From positions 1 to 44,660 of the IMG/VR virus record IMGVR_UViG_3300031539_000081: a stretch of 44,660 bases of DNA. The stretch is one strand, 5' to 3'. Below are positions 25,480 through 33,854 of this stretch, in pieces (within the stretch, counting starts at the first letter, position 1; every line of letters begins with the position of its first letter). Position numbers and translations under genes: made by a program. The notes below the pieces were generated by a model, which was not told where the DNA came from, did no database searches, and saw nothing but the letters and a program-made list of their open reading frames with translations. The stretch comes from a virus.

Positions 25480-27224
25480 GCTGGCGCCTCGATCACTTGG
25501 TTGAGCGCGTCGAGTGTTGCTCGGCGGTTGTCGCGCAACTCCGATCGCACGCCTTGCCGCAACTTCGAGATCGACGCGTCGCTTGCCGAGCCGCCCGACA
25601 CCGACAAGGCAATGTCGCTTTTGAATATAACGCCGCCCGCCGGCGCGCCCGAGCCGCCTCGCACGGGCGCCGAGATAGACGAAGGGGCGGCGAGGCTCGT
25701 CGCGGCGAGCGTGGCTTGTGCGGTCACACGGGCGGCGGCACGGGCGGCGTCGAGAGCGCCGACGCCGATCCCTTCGACGAAGGGCGCGCCGATCATCTTC
25801 GCGGCAACCTTAGACGGCGAACCAATGCCGAGCGCTTTCGCGCCCGCTTTCAACGCGCCTTTCGCAACGTCGACGACGGCTTTCGCGACGGCTTTCGCGC
25901 CGTCGGTGATCCCGTCGATAATGCCGTCGATAATTGCCGTCGCGAGATCGATCGCGTCGTTCGACAATCCGATCGCCGCGGCGACGATCGCCGCGCTCAT
26001 ATCCGAGAACCACGTGCCGAGATCTGAAAGTATGAGCGAGATCCCCTCGCCCATCTCGTCGATAAACGCGTCGAGCGCCTCGCCGATCATGTCGAACGTG
26101 AAAACGATATCGGCAACAATGTCTTGCCCCGGCGGGCCAAAGATCGCTTCGAGATCGTCGTCTAACTTTTTGAAGTCGCCCGTTTTGAGAACGTCGCCGA
26201 CCGCCGTGCCGATCGACTTGATCCCGTTCACGACCGCCGCCGCCGAACCCGTGCCGAAGATCTTGTCGATGAATGTCCCGATCAACGAACCGCGCCCGCT
26301 GAACAACGCGATCAAGTCGTCGACGACTAGGAACAAGAGAATGAACTTTGCGAGCGGCAAGATCGCCGCGCGCCCGAGTCGCAAGAGCGAGCCGCCGAAC
26401 TTCGCGATCGCCAACTTGCCGAGCACGAGACCGAGCGCAACAAGGATCGACTTGAACGACTCGGCGGTGATCCCCGACTTCGAGATCCACGACACCGCCT
26501 TCGACAACCCGAGCGTTAGTTGATTCAACGCGGGCAACAACGCGACGGCGAGTTTCGACTTGAGCGAAGTCGTCGCGATCTCGAACTCCGTGAAGCGGTC
26601 TTGCGCCGCTTCGGCGAGCGGGATCAATTCATCCGACAAGCCGCCGCCGAACTCTTCGAGTTTCGCGAGCGCTTCGTCGAGCCCTTGCGCGCCTTTCGCG
26701 AAGAGCGGCAAGAGCGCCGCGCCCGCGCGCCCGAAGACTTGTTGCGCGAGCCCGACGGCTTTCGTCTTGTCTTCGAGCGCGCCGAGCGCGATCCCGCTTT
26801 CGCGCGCGAGTTGGCTCGACGTTTTCAGATTGCCGTTTGCGTCTTCGAAGTCGACGCCCAACGTCTTGAACGCGTCGCCCGCTTGCTTCGATCCTTGTTG
26901 CGCAAGCAACGCGTTCTTGCCGAGGATTCGGAACCCTTGGTTGAGCGATTGCGTTTCGACGCCCGCGAAACTGGCGGCGGTTTGCCACGCTTGCAACTCT
27001 TTCGACGAGAGCCCGAGTTGCGTCGCCGTCTTGCCGAGCGAGTCGCCGGCGTCGACCATGCCAGTTACGAAGTTCTTGATCCCGCGCGCAACAATGCCGG
27101 CGCCGATTGTTACGCCGAGCGTTTGCAACGAACCGACAACGCCGGCGATCCCGCCTTGCGCTTTCTTGAGCCCGCCTTGATCGAATTGAAACCCGAACCG
27201 GGCAATGATCTCTCGAAGTGCCAT
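25476..27224 (-). CDS. tail tape measure protein
   Basis: This 582-residue protein is long, helical and Ala/Gly-rich. Residues 1-190 have a typical phage tape-measure pattern (AGDSLGKTATQLGLSSKELQ, FRILGKNALLAQQGSKQAGD). Several hydrophobic helices occur in the middle (about 230-320 and 380-450). At about 1.5 angstrom per residue it predicts a short tail of roughly 85-90 nm. It follows the frameshifted chaperone gene by four bases, the standard position. Confidence 0.9.
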   Translation of the reverse strand: MALREIIARFGFQFDQGGLKKAQGGIAGVVGSLQTLGVTIGAGIVARGIKNFVTGMVDAGDSLGKTATQLGLSSKELQAWQTAASFAGVETQSLNQGFRILGKNALLAQQGSKQAGDAFKTLGVDFEDANGNLKTSSQLARESGIALGALEDKTKAVGLAQQVFGRAGAALLPLFAKGAQGLDEALAKLEEFGGGLSDELIPLAEAAQDRFTEFEIATTSLKSKLAVALLPALNQLTLGLSKAVSWISKSGITAESFKSILVALGLVLGKLAIAKFGGSLLRLGRAAILPLAKFILLFLVVDDLIALFSGRGSLIGTFIDKIFGTGSAAAVVNGIKSIGTAVGDVLKTGDFKKLDDDLEAIFGPPGQDIVADIVFTFDMIGEALDAFIDEMGEGISLILSDLGTWFSDMSAAIVAAAIGLSNDAIDLATAIIDGIIDGITDGAKAVAKAVVDVAKGALKAGAKALGIGSPSKVAAKMIGAPFVEGIGVGALDAARAAARVTAQATLAATSLAAPSSISAPVRGGSGAPAGGVIFKSDIALSVSGGSASDASISKLRQGVRSELRDNRRATLDALNQVIEAPA

Positions 27225-27228
27225 CGCG

Positions 27229-27869
27229 TTACTTTCTCGGGCTCTCGCCCCGGCGCCGGTCTAGCTCTTCGAGCAAGTCGATCACGTCGTGGGCATCATA
27301 CAGATCGTCGAGGCTCCAATCGTTCTCGATCTCGGCGAGTGAGTCTCGAAAGTGTTTCGACGTGGCGACTTTCCAGATCGACCATTCGCCGACTAGGTGT
27401 TCGGGGATATCGACGGCGACGCGGCGCCCGCCTTGCTTGCCGAAGCCGGGAGATCGTTTGCCGCTTTCCGCACGATCCCGCCCGCGTCTAAAAAAGATCC
27501 GAAGTTAGCCTCGACGGCGAAGAGCAACCATTGCCCGAGTTCAAGATACGCGCCGGCAAAGTGCAAGTCGAAGAGCCCCTCGGTCGTGAGCGGCATCGTC
27601 TTGCCGTCGACTTCGATCGCCGTCGTCTTCGAGAACGTGTCGCAAAGATAATCGAAGTCGTCTTCGCTCACGCTCTCGGCGAGGTTCGCGACGACGTTGC
27701 CGACGGCTTGCATGTCGAAGTCGCCGTCGCTCTTGAGCGCCTCGCCGGCGGCGCCTCCTACCATCTTGAGCAAGCGCACGAGAACGCGCCCGCCGTGGCG
27801 TGCGCCGAATTGCGTCACGTGATACGTGACGCCGCGATCACCGATCTGTTTTGCTTTGGTTTCTCTCAT
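27229..27869 (-). CDS. tail assembly chaperone, -1 frameshift fusion product
   Basis: The product of ribosomal slippage at 27489-27495 would have 127 residues from the first frame plus 86 from the -1 frame, 213 in total. The extension frame is open from the slip site to the stop at 27229 and ends with a clean helical tail (SIWKVATSKHFRDSLAEIEN, DWSLDDLYDAHDVIDLLEEL). That 'D-x-x-D-A-H-x-x-x-x-x-L-E-E' end is typical of long chaperones such as lambda gpGT and P2 E+E'. The chaperone holds the tape measure during tail assembly. The frame has no start codon of its own in a sensible place. Confidence 0.8.
27393..27869 (-). CDS. tail assembly chaperone, unshifted product
   Basis: This 158-residue protein from ATG 27869 stops at 27393. 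It has GARHGGRVLVRLLKMVGGAA, DMQAVGNVVANLAESVSEDD and a segment AYLELGQWLLFAVEANFGSF just before the slip site. The last 30 residues (after FGSF) become Ala/Ser-rich without predicted structure, as expected for sequence whose other frame is the conserved one. This is the short gpG-like form. Confidence 0.85.
   Translation of the reverse strand: MRETKAKQIGDRGVTYHVTQFGARHGGRVLVRLLKMVGGAAGEALKSDGDFDMQAVGNVVANLAESVSEDDFDYLCDTFSKTTAIEVDGKTMPLTTEGLFDLHFAGAYLELGQWLLFAVEANFGSFLDAGGIVRKAANDLPASASKAGAASPSISPNT
27489..27495 (-). other. -1 programmed frameshift slippery heptamer T TTT TTA
   Basis: On the minus strand the zero frame reads TCT TTT TTA, so the heptamer T-TTT-TTA has the canonical X-XXY-YYZ phasing. 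A -1 slip continues AGA CGC into the open extension frame. Runs of six T are otherwise very rare in this high-G+C genome. Confidence 0.85.
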
Positions 27870-27905
27870 GGTTCCCTATACCGATCCCGTGCGTTGTTGT
27901 GGTTG

Positions 27906-28337
27906 CTAGTTGCCGCCGTCGAACCGTTCGAGCGACGCGACGCGGATCGTCCATTCGCGCGCCGTCGGCTCGCGATCGAACGACACGTCGGGCGGCTTCG
28001 AGATCCAACACTCGGCGGCGGCGTATAGCGCGAGCCCTTGGTTGTCTTTCACGAGCAACGGGCCGACGCCCGCGCCGTTGCCGGCGAGGCGGTCGACGTT
28101 GTTCAAGCCCGACAAGAGCGCGTTGCCGTCGCTAGATTGCATGAGGATCACCGACACCGTTGCGCGGCGGTCGTTCGTCTTCGAGCGCGTCACCTCGCCG
28201 TCGGTCCCTACCTTGTCGAGAAAGTCGTCGGCCTCTTGCTCGATGCGCAAGAACTCGCCGTCGTCGTAACCGCTCAAGATCGGCAAGCCCGCGATCACGA
28301 CCGTGACCTCGTTCGCGTCGTATACTTTGAAACCCAT
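27906..28337 (-). CDS. tail tube protein (DUF3277)
   Basis: This 143-residue protein matches the DUF3277 tube family: early VYDANEVTVVIAGLPILSGY, then KVGTDGEVTRSKTNDRRATV and VILMQSSDGNALLSGL, with a closing domain around EWTIRVASLERF. It forms the rigid inner tube that the sheath drives through the envelope. Its place between sheath and chaperone is canonical. Confidence 0.9.
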   Translation of the reverse strand: MGFKVYDANEVTVVIAGLPILSGYDDGEFLRIEQEADDFLDKVGTDGEVTRSKTNDRRATVSVILMQSSDGNALLSGLNNVDRLAGNGAGVGPLLVKDNQGLALYAAAECWISKPPDVSFDREPTAREWTIRVASLERFDGGN

Positions 28338-28352
28338 TGGCTTGATCCTTTC

Positions 28353-29681
28353 TTAGACCGAGAGAACGCCCGTGATCACCAATTGGTGGATCGCGCCGGC
28401 GAGTGTTGCGGTGAAGTTGACGTCGGGCAAGACGCGCCCCGCCTTGTCGGCGGGATCAATGTCGGCGACGAGGGGCGCCGTGACGACGGGCGCGGGATCG
28501 GCGGCGAGCCCGCCGGCGGTGATCCCTTGGTTGAGTTGCGCGAGAACTTGCGCCGTCATGAGCCCGACACCCTTGTCGGTGTAGGGCACCTTGGGATTGT
28601 TGATCAACACGCCGAAGATCCGTTCTTTGATCCGCGCGTCGAGCCAGTCAATAAAGCGAGTCACGTCGACGTATTCACCCGACGCGGTGATCCCGAACGT
28701 CGTCACGTTCACGCCGGCGATCGTGCGATACACGTTGCCGCCCTTCGACTCGATCACGCTCACTTGCCCGCCGGTCAAGTTCGCGTCGACTTGCACGCTC
28801 GCGAGAGTCTTGAACGCCCACGTGCTCGAACCGGGGTCGCTCGGCAAACGGTTGCCGCCCCATGCCGCGCCCGTCCAATTGAGCAAGCGCGCTTGCGAGT
28901 AAATGATCGCCGTGCGCGCATAGGCGAACGATTGCAGATCCGACATGACGTCGGTTGTCACCACGTTGTCGACGACTTCGGTGTCGCTCGTGTTGCAAAG
29001 AAAGATCTTCTTTCGCGCTTCGACCCACGCGGCGGCGGCGAGGATCTCGGCTTCACTGTTCGAGTCTAAGAGCAACGCATACCAACCGTCGGGATCGACG
29101 GTCTCGATCGCCGTCAAGTCGGCGGCGAGACCGGGGTCGGCGGTCGTGTCTTTGAATTGCAAGTCGTCGGGCTTGTCGCTCACGCGAACATAGTCGACGA
29201 GATCGCCGGCGGTGTCGGTCACGACCGTGATCACACCGACGGCGGGCGTCGAAGAGATCCCGACAATAGCGTCGATCAACGCGTCGAGCGCGACGGCAAC
29301 CGTCGTCGGCGTCGCCGCGGCGAGCACGGTATACGAGATCGCCGTCGTTGTGACGCCGACCACAATGTCGAACTCGTATACGTAACCCTCGGTCACGTTG
29401 ATCACTTCGAGCGTGACCGTTTGCGCGGCGGGCGTCGTGCGCTTGCCGATCTTCCACTTGGCGGGCTTCGGGTTCTGCGACGCGATCTTCGTCGCGATCA
29501 ACACGGCGGGATCGGTTGCGGGCCAACCGTCGTCGGTCATGGCGGTGAGCGACTTATACTCGCGAACGACGCTCGCGAACACGTTGTGGAAGCGCGCGAT
29601 CAACGGCGTGCCGAAGCCGAGCCGCGACACCGTTGTCGTTTGCGCGGTGATCGAAACTGAAATGATATCTTCGAGGCTCAT
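28353..29681 (-). CDS. tail sheath protein (DUF3383)
   Basis: This 442-residue protein matches DUF3383 sheaths of small myophages: N-terminal VSITAQTTTVSRLGFGTPLI, a middle DGWYALLLDSNSEAEILAAA with AWVEARKKIFLCNTSD, and a C-terminal WLDARIKERIFGVLINNPKV and KVPYTDKGVGLM. The presence of this gene shows a contractile tail. The region 100-190 is a beta-rich insertion domain that would point outward. Confidence 0.92.
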   Translation of the reverse strand: MSLEDIISVSITAQTTTVSRLGFGTPLIARFHNVFASVVREYKSLTAMTDDGWPATDPAVLIATKIASQNPKPAKWKIGKRTTPAAQTVTLEVINVTEGYVYEFDIVVGVTTTAISYTVLAAATPTTVAVALDALIDAIVGISSTPAVGVITVVTDTAGDLVDYVRVSDKPDDLQFKDTTADPGLAADLTAIETVDPDGWYALLLDSNSEAEILAAAAWVEARKKIFLCNTSDTEVVDNVVTTDVMSDLQSFAYARTAIIYSQARLLNWTGAAWGGNRLPSDPGSSTWAFKTLASVQVDANLTGGQVSVIESKGGNVYRTIAGVNVTTFGITASGEYVDVTRFIDWLDARIKERIFGVLINNPKVPYTDKGVGLMTAQVLAQLNQGITAGGLAADPAPVVTAPLVADIDPADKAGRVLPDVNFTATLAGAIHQLVITGVLSV

Positions 29682-29692
29682 GCCGATAGCTC

Positions 29693-30289
29693 CTAGCGGG
29701 TGATCACGGTGCCGGGGTTGTCGACGGGGTTGTCGACGGTCTCGATCGTTTGCACGTGGTTGTTGTTAGTCGACGAGCCCGAACCTGAGCCAGTCGTAGA
29801 TCGATCGTCGGCGATACAGATCCCGACGTTCAAGATCAAGTCGAGCGTTGCGACCGAAGTCACGCGATCGTCGGCGACAACGTTCGGCAAGTCGATCGCT
29901 TGACTCACTCGCACGAGCGCAATGTTTAGCGCGCGAAGCCGCGCAAGCGACGAGCCGAAACGAATGCGCGTTCGGATCTCTTCGACGGCGTTCATTGCGA
30001 ACCGATCGTCGTCGTGGCGGAACGACTCGACGCGAACGTCGAGGCTCACGCGTCGGTGCCCGGCGGCTTGCTCTTCGAGCGTCGGCAACGGGATCGGTTG
30101 TGCAAGATCGACGTAACGTTGATCGTCGATCCCGATCCCCTCGACTGAGCGCACGCGCACGAGCGTGATCGCTTGCTCTTTCGGATCAACATACGGTCGG
30201 CGCTTGTCGACCCACACCGTTTGCAACCCCGACAACACGTTGAACAACGAGAGCAACTCGGGCCGGATTGTTTCCCACGGGATCGCCAT
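29693..30289 (-). CDS. phage neck terminator protein
   Basis: This 198-residue protein has the N-terminus typical of tail-terminator/neck proteins upstream of the sheath in these phages (RPELLSLFNVLSGLQTVWVD), then beta strands with RRVSLDVRVESFRHDDDR. The last 35 residues are Ser/Gly/Asn/Thr-rich and probably flexible. It would cap the tail and join it to the connector. It overlaps the upstream gene by one base. Confidence 0.7.
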   Translation of the reverse strand: MAIPWETIRPELLSLFNVLSGLQTVWVDKRRPYVDPKEQAITLVRVRSVEGIGIDDQRYVDLAQPIPLPTLEEQAAGHRRVSLDVRVESFRHDDDRFAMNAVEEIRTRIRFGSSLARLRALNIALVRVSQAIDLPNVVADDRVTSVATLDLILNVGICIADDRSTTGSGSGSSTNNNHVQTIETVDNPVDNPGTVITR

Positions 30290-30741
30290 TATTCAACCTC
30301 GTGGGAGATCGACGTTACAAGTTGCCCCGTGTCGATCAACGTTGTGTTCGAGCCTTCGTCGCCCGACTTGATAGTCGCCGGCGAAACGCGCCCGTCTTGT
30401 ATGAACTTTTGCGCCGACGCGGCGAGAAAGAGCCCCATCTTTTCGAGCGCTTCGTCGTAGGTGTTCGCGCCCTTTACAACCGACTCGCCGAAGCGGCGCT
30501 CGACGGCTTCGTGTTTGCTCTTGTCTTGATCGGCCCATGCACGAATAAAGGATCGCTCGGGATGATTGCCGAGCCCGAACTCGTGAATGCTCGCGACGTC
30601 GACGGTCGTTGTGCCGCCGTCGCCGCCGCCGCCGCCGAGAACGCCGACTTTCACGGCGCGCCCGCGGGCGGCTTTCTTGACGCGGCGAACGAGCGCTTTC
30701 AACCCGTTGTCGCGATCAATAATTCGAACACCTCGTGCCAT
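30289..30741 (-). CDS. HK97 gp10-like head-tail joining protein
   Basis: This 150-residue protein has KAARGRAVKVGVLGGGGGDGG, then VASIHEFGLGNHPERSFIRA, the 'A-x-I-H-E-F-G ... P-x-R-x-F-x-R' core of gp10/virion-morphogenesis joining proteins, and a C-terminal SNTTLIDTGQLVTSISHEVE. It forms part of the neck. Position between connector and terminator agrees. Confidence 0.85.
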   Translation of the reverse strand: MARGVRIIDRDNGLKALVRRVKKAARGRAVKVGVLGGGGGDGGTTTVDVASIHEFGLGNHPERSFIRAWADQDKSKHEAVERRFGESVVKGANTYDEALEKMGLFLAASAQKFIQDGRVSPATIKSGDEGSNTTLIDTGQLVTSISHEVE

Positions 30742-30744
30742 GGT

Positions 30745-31026
30745 TCACGCAACCCGAAAGCCCGGCGTCACGCTTCGCATGAGTTGCGCGAAGTGTGTGC
30801 CGTATGTTGTCGATCCGTCTTTGCTCATGAGCCGCGCTTGTTGCCCGAACGGGGTGATCGCAAGTAGGTGCGCGGCTTTCCAGCGCACGCCGTCGTCGGT
30901 CTTGTCGCGCCACACGTCGACGTCGACGTTGCGCGTTGCTTCGTCGATAGCCTCTTCGATCATAGACTTCGAGGCGGGCTCGAACTCGGGAAAGCGGGCA
31001 AGAAACGATCGACGATCTACCGCCAT
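30745..31026 (-). CDS. DUF4054 head-tail connector protein
   Basis: This 93-residue protein has RRSFLARFPEFEPASKSMIE, RNVDVDVWRDKTDDGVRWKA and AHLLAITPFGQQARLM, the DUF4054 adaptor pattern. Family members form the ring below the portal. Start ATG 31026 is three bases after the upstream stop. Confidence 0.85.
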   Translation of the reverse strand: MAVDRRSFLARFPEFEPASKSMIEEAIDEATRNVDVDVWRDKTDDGVRWKAAHLLAITPFGQQARLMSKDGSTTYGTHFAQLMRSVTPGFRVA

Positions 31027-31029
31027 GAT

Positions 31030-31596
31030 CTAGCCTTCGTCTTCGTCGAGCGCGAGTTCGGCGAGGCGGTTGTCGATCGCTTCGTCGATCGTCTTGCGCT
31101 TGTCGGCTTCGGCCCATGCTTCGAGCGTGTCGACGTCGCCCTCGACGGCGATCAACGGCAACGCGTCTTCGACTTTCAACCCGGCGAGGCTCTTTCGATC
31201 CTTCGACGTGTTCTCGGTTGTCGGCGGCGTCTTCGGCGGCAAGCGCTTCGACACCTCGGCGCGCTTCGCGTCTTCGCGCTTCGCGACTTCGGCTTCGAGC
31301 GCGGGGTGCCATTGCACTGGAACGTTCGGGTTCTTGAGCGCGGCGCCGAGTTCTTTCGAGGTGAACTCGGCGAGTTCTTTCGCGCTCGGCGGCACGGTCG
31401 GATCGGGCATGTCTTCGTCGAGATCGACTTCGATCATGTCGAGCGCAAGCCAACGAGCAACCGCGCCGTGCGCTTTCGCCTTCGACCAATACGTCGCGTC
31501 GAGCATGTTCTTGCCGGGGAGCCAGCGCGGCGGAATAAAGCCGGGGATCCTTGGACCCCACAAGAGCCGCGCTTCGTTGTTGGTTAGACTTGCCAT
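31030..31596 (-). CDS. hypothetical head-completion protein
   Basis: This 188-residue protein sits between the major capsid and connector genes. Residues 1-55 (SLTNNEARLLWGPRIPGFIP, PGKNMLDATYWSKAKAHGAV) look like a folded N-terminal domain. An acidic Pro-rich linker follows, then a Lys/Glu helix and a small helical C-terminal domain (DALPLIAVEGDVDTLEAWAE). The last domain resembles short helix-extension-helix domains. No function is assigned; a head or neck accessory role is likely from position. Confidence 0.7.
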   Translation of the reverse strand: MASLTNNEARLLWGPRIPGFIPPRWLPGKNMLDATYWSKAKAHGAVARWLALDMIEVDLDEDMPDPTVPPSAKELAEFTSKELGAALKNPNVPVQWHPALEAEVAKREDAKRAEVSKRLPPKTPPTTENTSKDRKSLAGLKVEDALPLIAVEGDVDTLEAWAEADKRKTIDEAIDNRLAELALDEDEG

Positions 31597-31626
31597 CGTG
31601 AGATCCTTTCGTGCGTTCGCCGAGAA

Positions 31627-31655
31627 AGCCCGAGGCGCTTGCGCGCTCTCGGGCT
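31627..31655 (-). terminator. GC-rich hairpin after major capsid gene
   Basis: AGCCCGAG (31627-31634) pairs with CTCGGGCT (31648-31655), with further GCGC pairing inside the loop. On the minus strand it lies between the capsid stop and the next gene and is followed by TTCTC, not a real U-run. It could be a partial terminator or an mRNA stabiliser that raises capsid yield. Confidence 0.5.
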
Positions 31656-31675
31656 CACTCGAAGAGCGCGACTTG

Positions 31676-32647
31676 TTAGCCGCTCAGATCGTCCATGTAA
31701 GCGATCGCGAGCGGGTATTGCACGCGCACGCCGCCGACTCGCGAGTGAGTCGGGATCACGAACTCCAAGTTGCGCGCTTGCGGCGGAAACTGTTCGAAGG
31801 GTTGCGGCTCGACCGCGGCGAGAACCTCTTCGGATCGCTGGTAGGCAATCGCGCGAGACACACCGCCGGCGCCGGCGGCGTTCAACTTGTTCCACTGATC
31901 GACGTCGGTGATATACGGGTTGTTGTCGAGAAAGAAACGCAACACGGTCTTGTCGGCGTCGCCCGTCGTCGACATGGGCGTCGAGTTGATCCGCTGAAAC
32001 GCGATGTTCGAAAGCAAGAGCGTGTTCGGAATGAACGTTTCGAGCGTCGCGAGAATGATCGAGTTCACGAGTTCGTTCAGATCCTCAATCATCTGTAGCG
32101 GCGTCGCGATCGACGTCACCCACGTGCCCGTGACGGCGGGCACGATCGGCACGTTCGCGTTGTTCGACATGCCGCCGAGCCCGGCGTCGGCATTGCCGAA
32201 CGCAACAATGTCGTCGAACGCTTGCTCATGAGCACGACGCGCGGCGCGAGCGCGGCGAGCGTCGAGTTGTGATCCCGACATGGCGGCGCGCCTCATGTCT
32301 TGGATCGAGAACCCGTAGCTAGCGCCGAGCGACTTGATCGGTGCGGGAAACTCTTTCGCGAGCGAGTCGACGCGCGGCAAGTCGTCGGCGTAGTTCGCGA
32401 TCAACTTCGCCATGCCGAACATGTTCCACTGACGATAAGTGAAGAACTCGGCGCCCGCGTCGACGCTCGTGTCGATCGGAACGAACCGCCGCGCTTTCAA
32501 CTCGGCGTATTTCACGTCGTAGGTTTGCGCGTAGATGTGTTCGAGTTGCCGAGCGAGCGCGGCGGTCTCGCCGGCGTCGAGTCGAATGTTGCAGTGCTGA
32601 TATACGTCGTCGCGCAAGCGCGCGAGAAATGCTTCGGTGAATGCCAT
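31676..32647 (-). CDS. major capsid protein (DUF2184-like)
   Basis: This 323-residue protein is typical of major capsid proteins in this group of myophages: a helical N-arm, then RRFVPIDTSVDAGAEFFTYR, NYADDLPRVDSLAKEFPAPI and GFSIQDMRRAAMSG, and a C-terminus RVGGVRVQYPLAIAYMDDL. It sits directly after the small cement-like protein. An AAGGGATC ribosome site precedes ATG 32647. HK97 fold is expected for the family. Confidence 0.9.
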   Translation of the reverse strand: MAFTEAFLARLRDDVYQHCNIRLDAGETAALARQLEHIYAQTYDVKYAELKARRFVPIDTSVDAGAEFFTYRQWNMFGMAKLIANYADDLPRVDSLAKEFPAPIKSLGASYGFSIQDMRRAAMSGSQLDARRARAARRAHEQAFDDIVAFGNADAGLGGMSNNANVPIVPAVTGTWVTSIATPLQMIEDLNELVNSIILATLETFIPNTLLLSNIAFQRINSTPMSTTGDADKTVLRFFLDNNPYITDVDQWNKLNAAGAGGVSRAIAYQRSEEVLAAVEPQPFEQFPPQARNLEFVIPTHSRVGGVRVQYPLAIAYMDDLSG

Positions 32648-32686
32648 CGGTTGATCCCTTTTGCTTTTCTTGTTTCAGCCTACGGA

Positions 32687-33238
32687 CTAGACCGACGGCA
32701 AGTTGAGTTGCACGAGCGCGACGCGTTGCACGCCCGCTTGATCGAAGTCGACGTCGCGGTGTGCCGAACGAAACACCGCGTTCGGCAACGCCGCCGCCGA
32801 AGCGGTGTCGACGTCGGAACGGAACGCGCCGAGCACGGTGCCGCCGGCGCCGGCGGCGTAGCGAACGAACGCCGGCGTGTTTGCGACGACGGCGGCGGCG
32901 GGATCAACGAGAACCCAGATCCGGCCCGAGCCGTTCAACGGCAACATGTCTTCGACGTCGTATTCGTTGCCGGCGGCAAGAGCCGCCGCCGTGGTCGCCG
33001 GCATTTTGCTCGCGTCGTACATGAGCACGCCGAGCCCGTCGCCGTCGGTGATCTCGGCGGCGGTTGTCGGCGCGATTGCTTGTGCCTCGGCGTCGGTGCC
33101 CGGCACAAGAAAAGTTCCGGCGGCGTTGCCGGCGGCGTCTTCGGCGAGGCGCGAGATCGTGTCTTGCACGATCCCCGAGTCGGCGACGAGCCCGGCGCGA
33201 GCGACGGGCATTGCGATTGCGTGTAGCGTTTGCGGCAT
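32687..33238 (-). CDS. capsid cement/decoration protein
   Basis: This 183-residue protein starts at ATG 33238. The opening HAIAMPVARAGLVADSGIVQ, followed by DTISRLAEDAAGNAAGTFLV, is characteristic of small cement proteins (Gp24-like) encoded between scaffold/protease and major capsid genes. Two or three beta-rich stretches follow. It would bind between capsomers and stabilise the head. ATG 33238 is preferred because residues before it show no domain. Confidence 0.75.
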   Translation of the reverse strand: MPQTLHAIAMPVARAGLVADSGIVQDTISRLAEDAAGNAAGTFLVPGTDAEAQAIAPTTAAEITDGDGLGVLMYDASKMPATTAAALAAGNEYDVEDMLPLNGSGRIWVLVDPAAAVVANTPAFVRYAAGAGGTVLGAFRSDVDTASAAALPNAVFRSAHRDVDFDQAGVQRVALVQLNLPSV

Positions 33239-33260
33239 TGTCTTGATCCCTTTCGAAAGC

Positions 33261-33854
33261 CTAGTTGCTTCGCGAGAAACGAAGCGGCTTCGAAGCCGCG
33301 TCGCGGTTGTTTTCGAGCATGCGCTTACGCGCGGCGTCGGCGTCGTTGCGATCGACGGTCTCGTCGTTCGCGTCGTTCTTGTCTTCGCGCGACGAAGCAA
33401 CGGCGGCGGAACGAACCGCGCCGATCCCCTTGCCGCCTTCGTCGTGTCGGCGGCTCGACTTCGTGCTCGCCTCGAAGTAGGCGCGCACGTAGTCGTCGCT
33501 CTTGCCCTCGGCTTCGAACGCCTTGTCGTCGTGGCGGATCGTCTCGACCATGATCTCGCGATCGGTCTTGCCGTCGAGTTTCGACTCGGCGCCGAGCACG
33601 CGTCGGGCGTTGCTCACGAGCGCGACGCGCTCGGTCACGAGCGAGTCGAGGCGCGTCGGATCGTTCGCCTCGACGAGCGCCTTGTCGGCGGCGTCGGCGC
33701 GAGCGGTCGCGGCGTCGGCGGTTGCGGTCGCCGTGTCGCGCTCGGTCTTGAGCGTTGCGCGCTCGTCGTCGTTTCGCTTGTCGCGAAGCGTGAGCGCTTG
33801 AATGAACTCGGGCGAGTTCGTGTCGTAGGTCACGCCGTCGATCGTGTATTTCAT
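33261..33854 (-). CDS. nested scaffold protein (internal start)
   Basis: Within the protease gene, ATG 33854 begins MKYTIDGVTYDTNSPEFIQA and gives 197 residues in the same frame. A GAGGA sequence lies about ten bases upstream. The product is a long charged coiled coil (ERATLKTERDTATATADAAT and onward), typical of scaffolds, and lacks the protease domain. The lambda C/Nu3 pair is the best-known example of this layout. Confidence 0.6.
   Translation of the reverse strand: MKYTIDGVTYDTNSPEFIQALTLRDKRNDDERATLKTERDTATATADAATARADAADKALVEANDPTRLDSLVTERVALVSNARRVLGAESKLDGKTDREIMVETIRHDDKAFEAEGKSDDYVRAYFEASTKSSRRHDEGGKGIGAVRSAAVASSREDKNDANDETVDRNDADAARKRMLENNRDAASKPLRFSRSN

Noticed and set aside
24784-26523. 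579-residue plus-strand open frame opposite the tape measure
   Set aside because: Long only because codon choice leaves few stops on the other strand. Composition is Arg/Asn/Ser-rich shadow and lies opposite clear tail genes.
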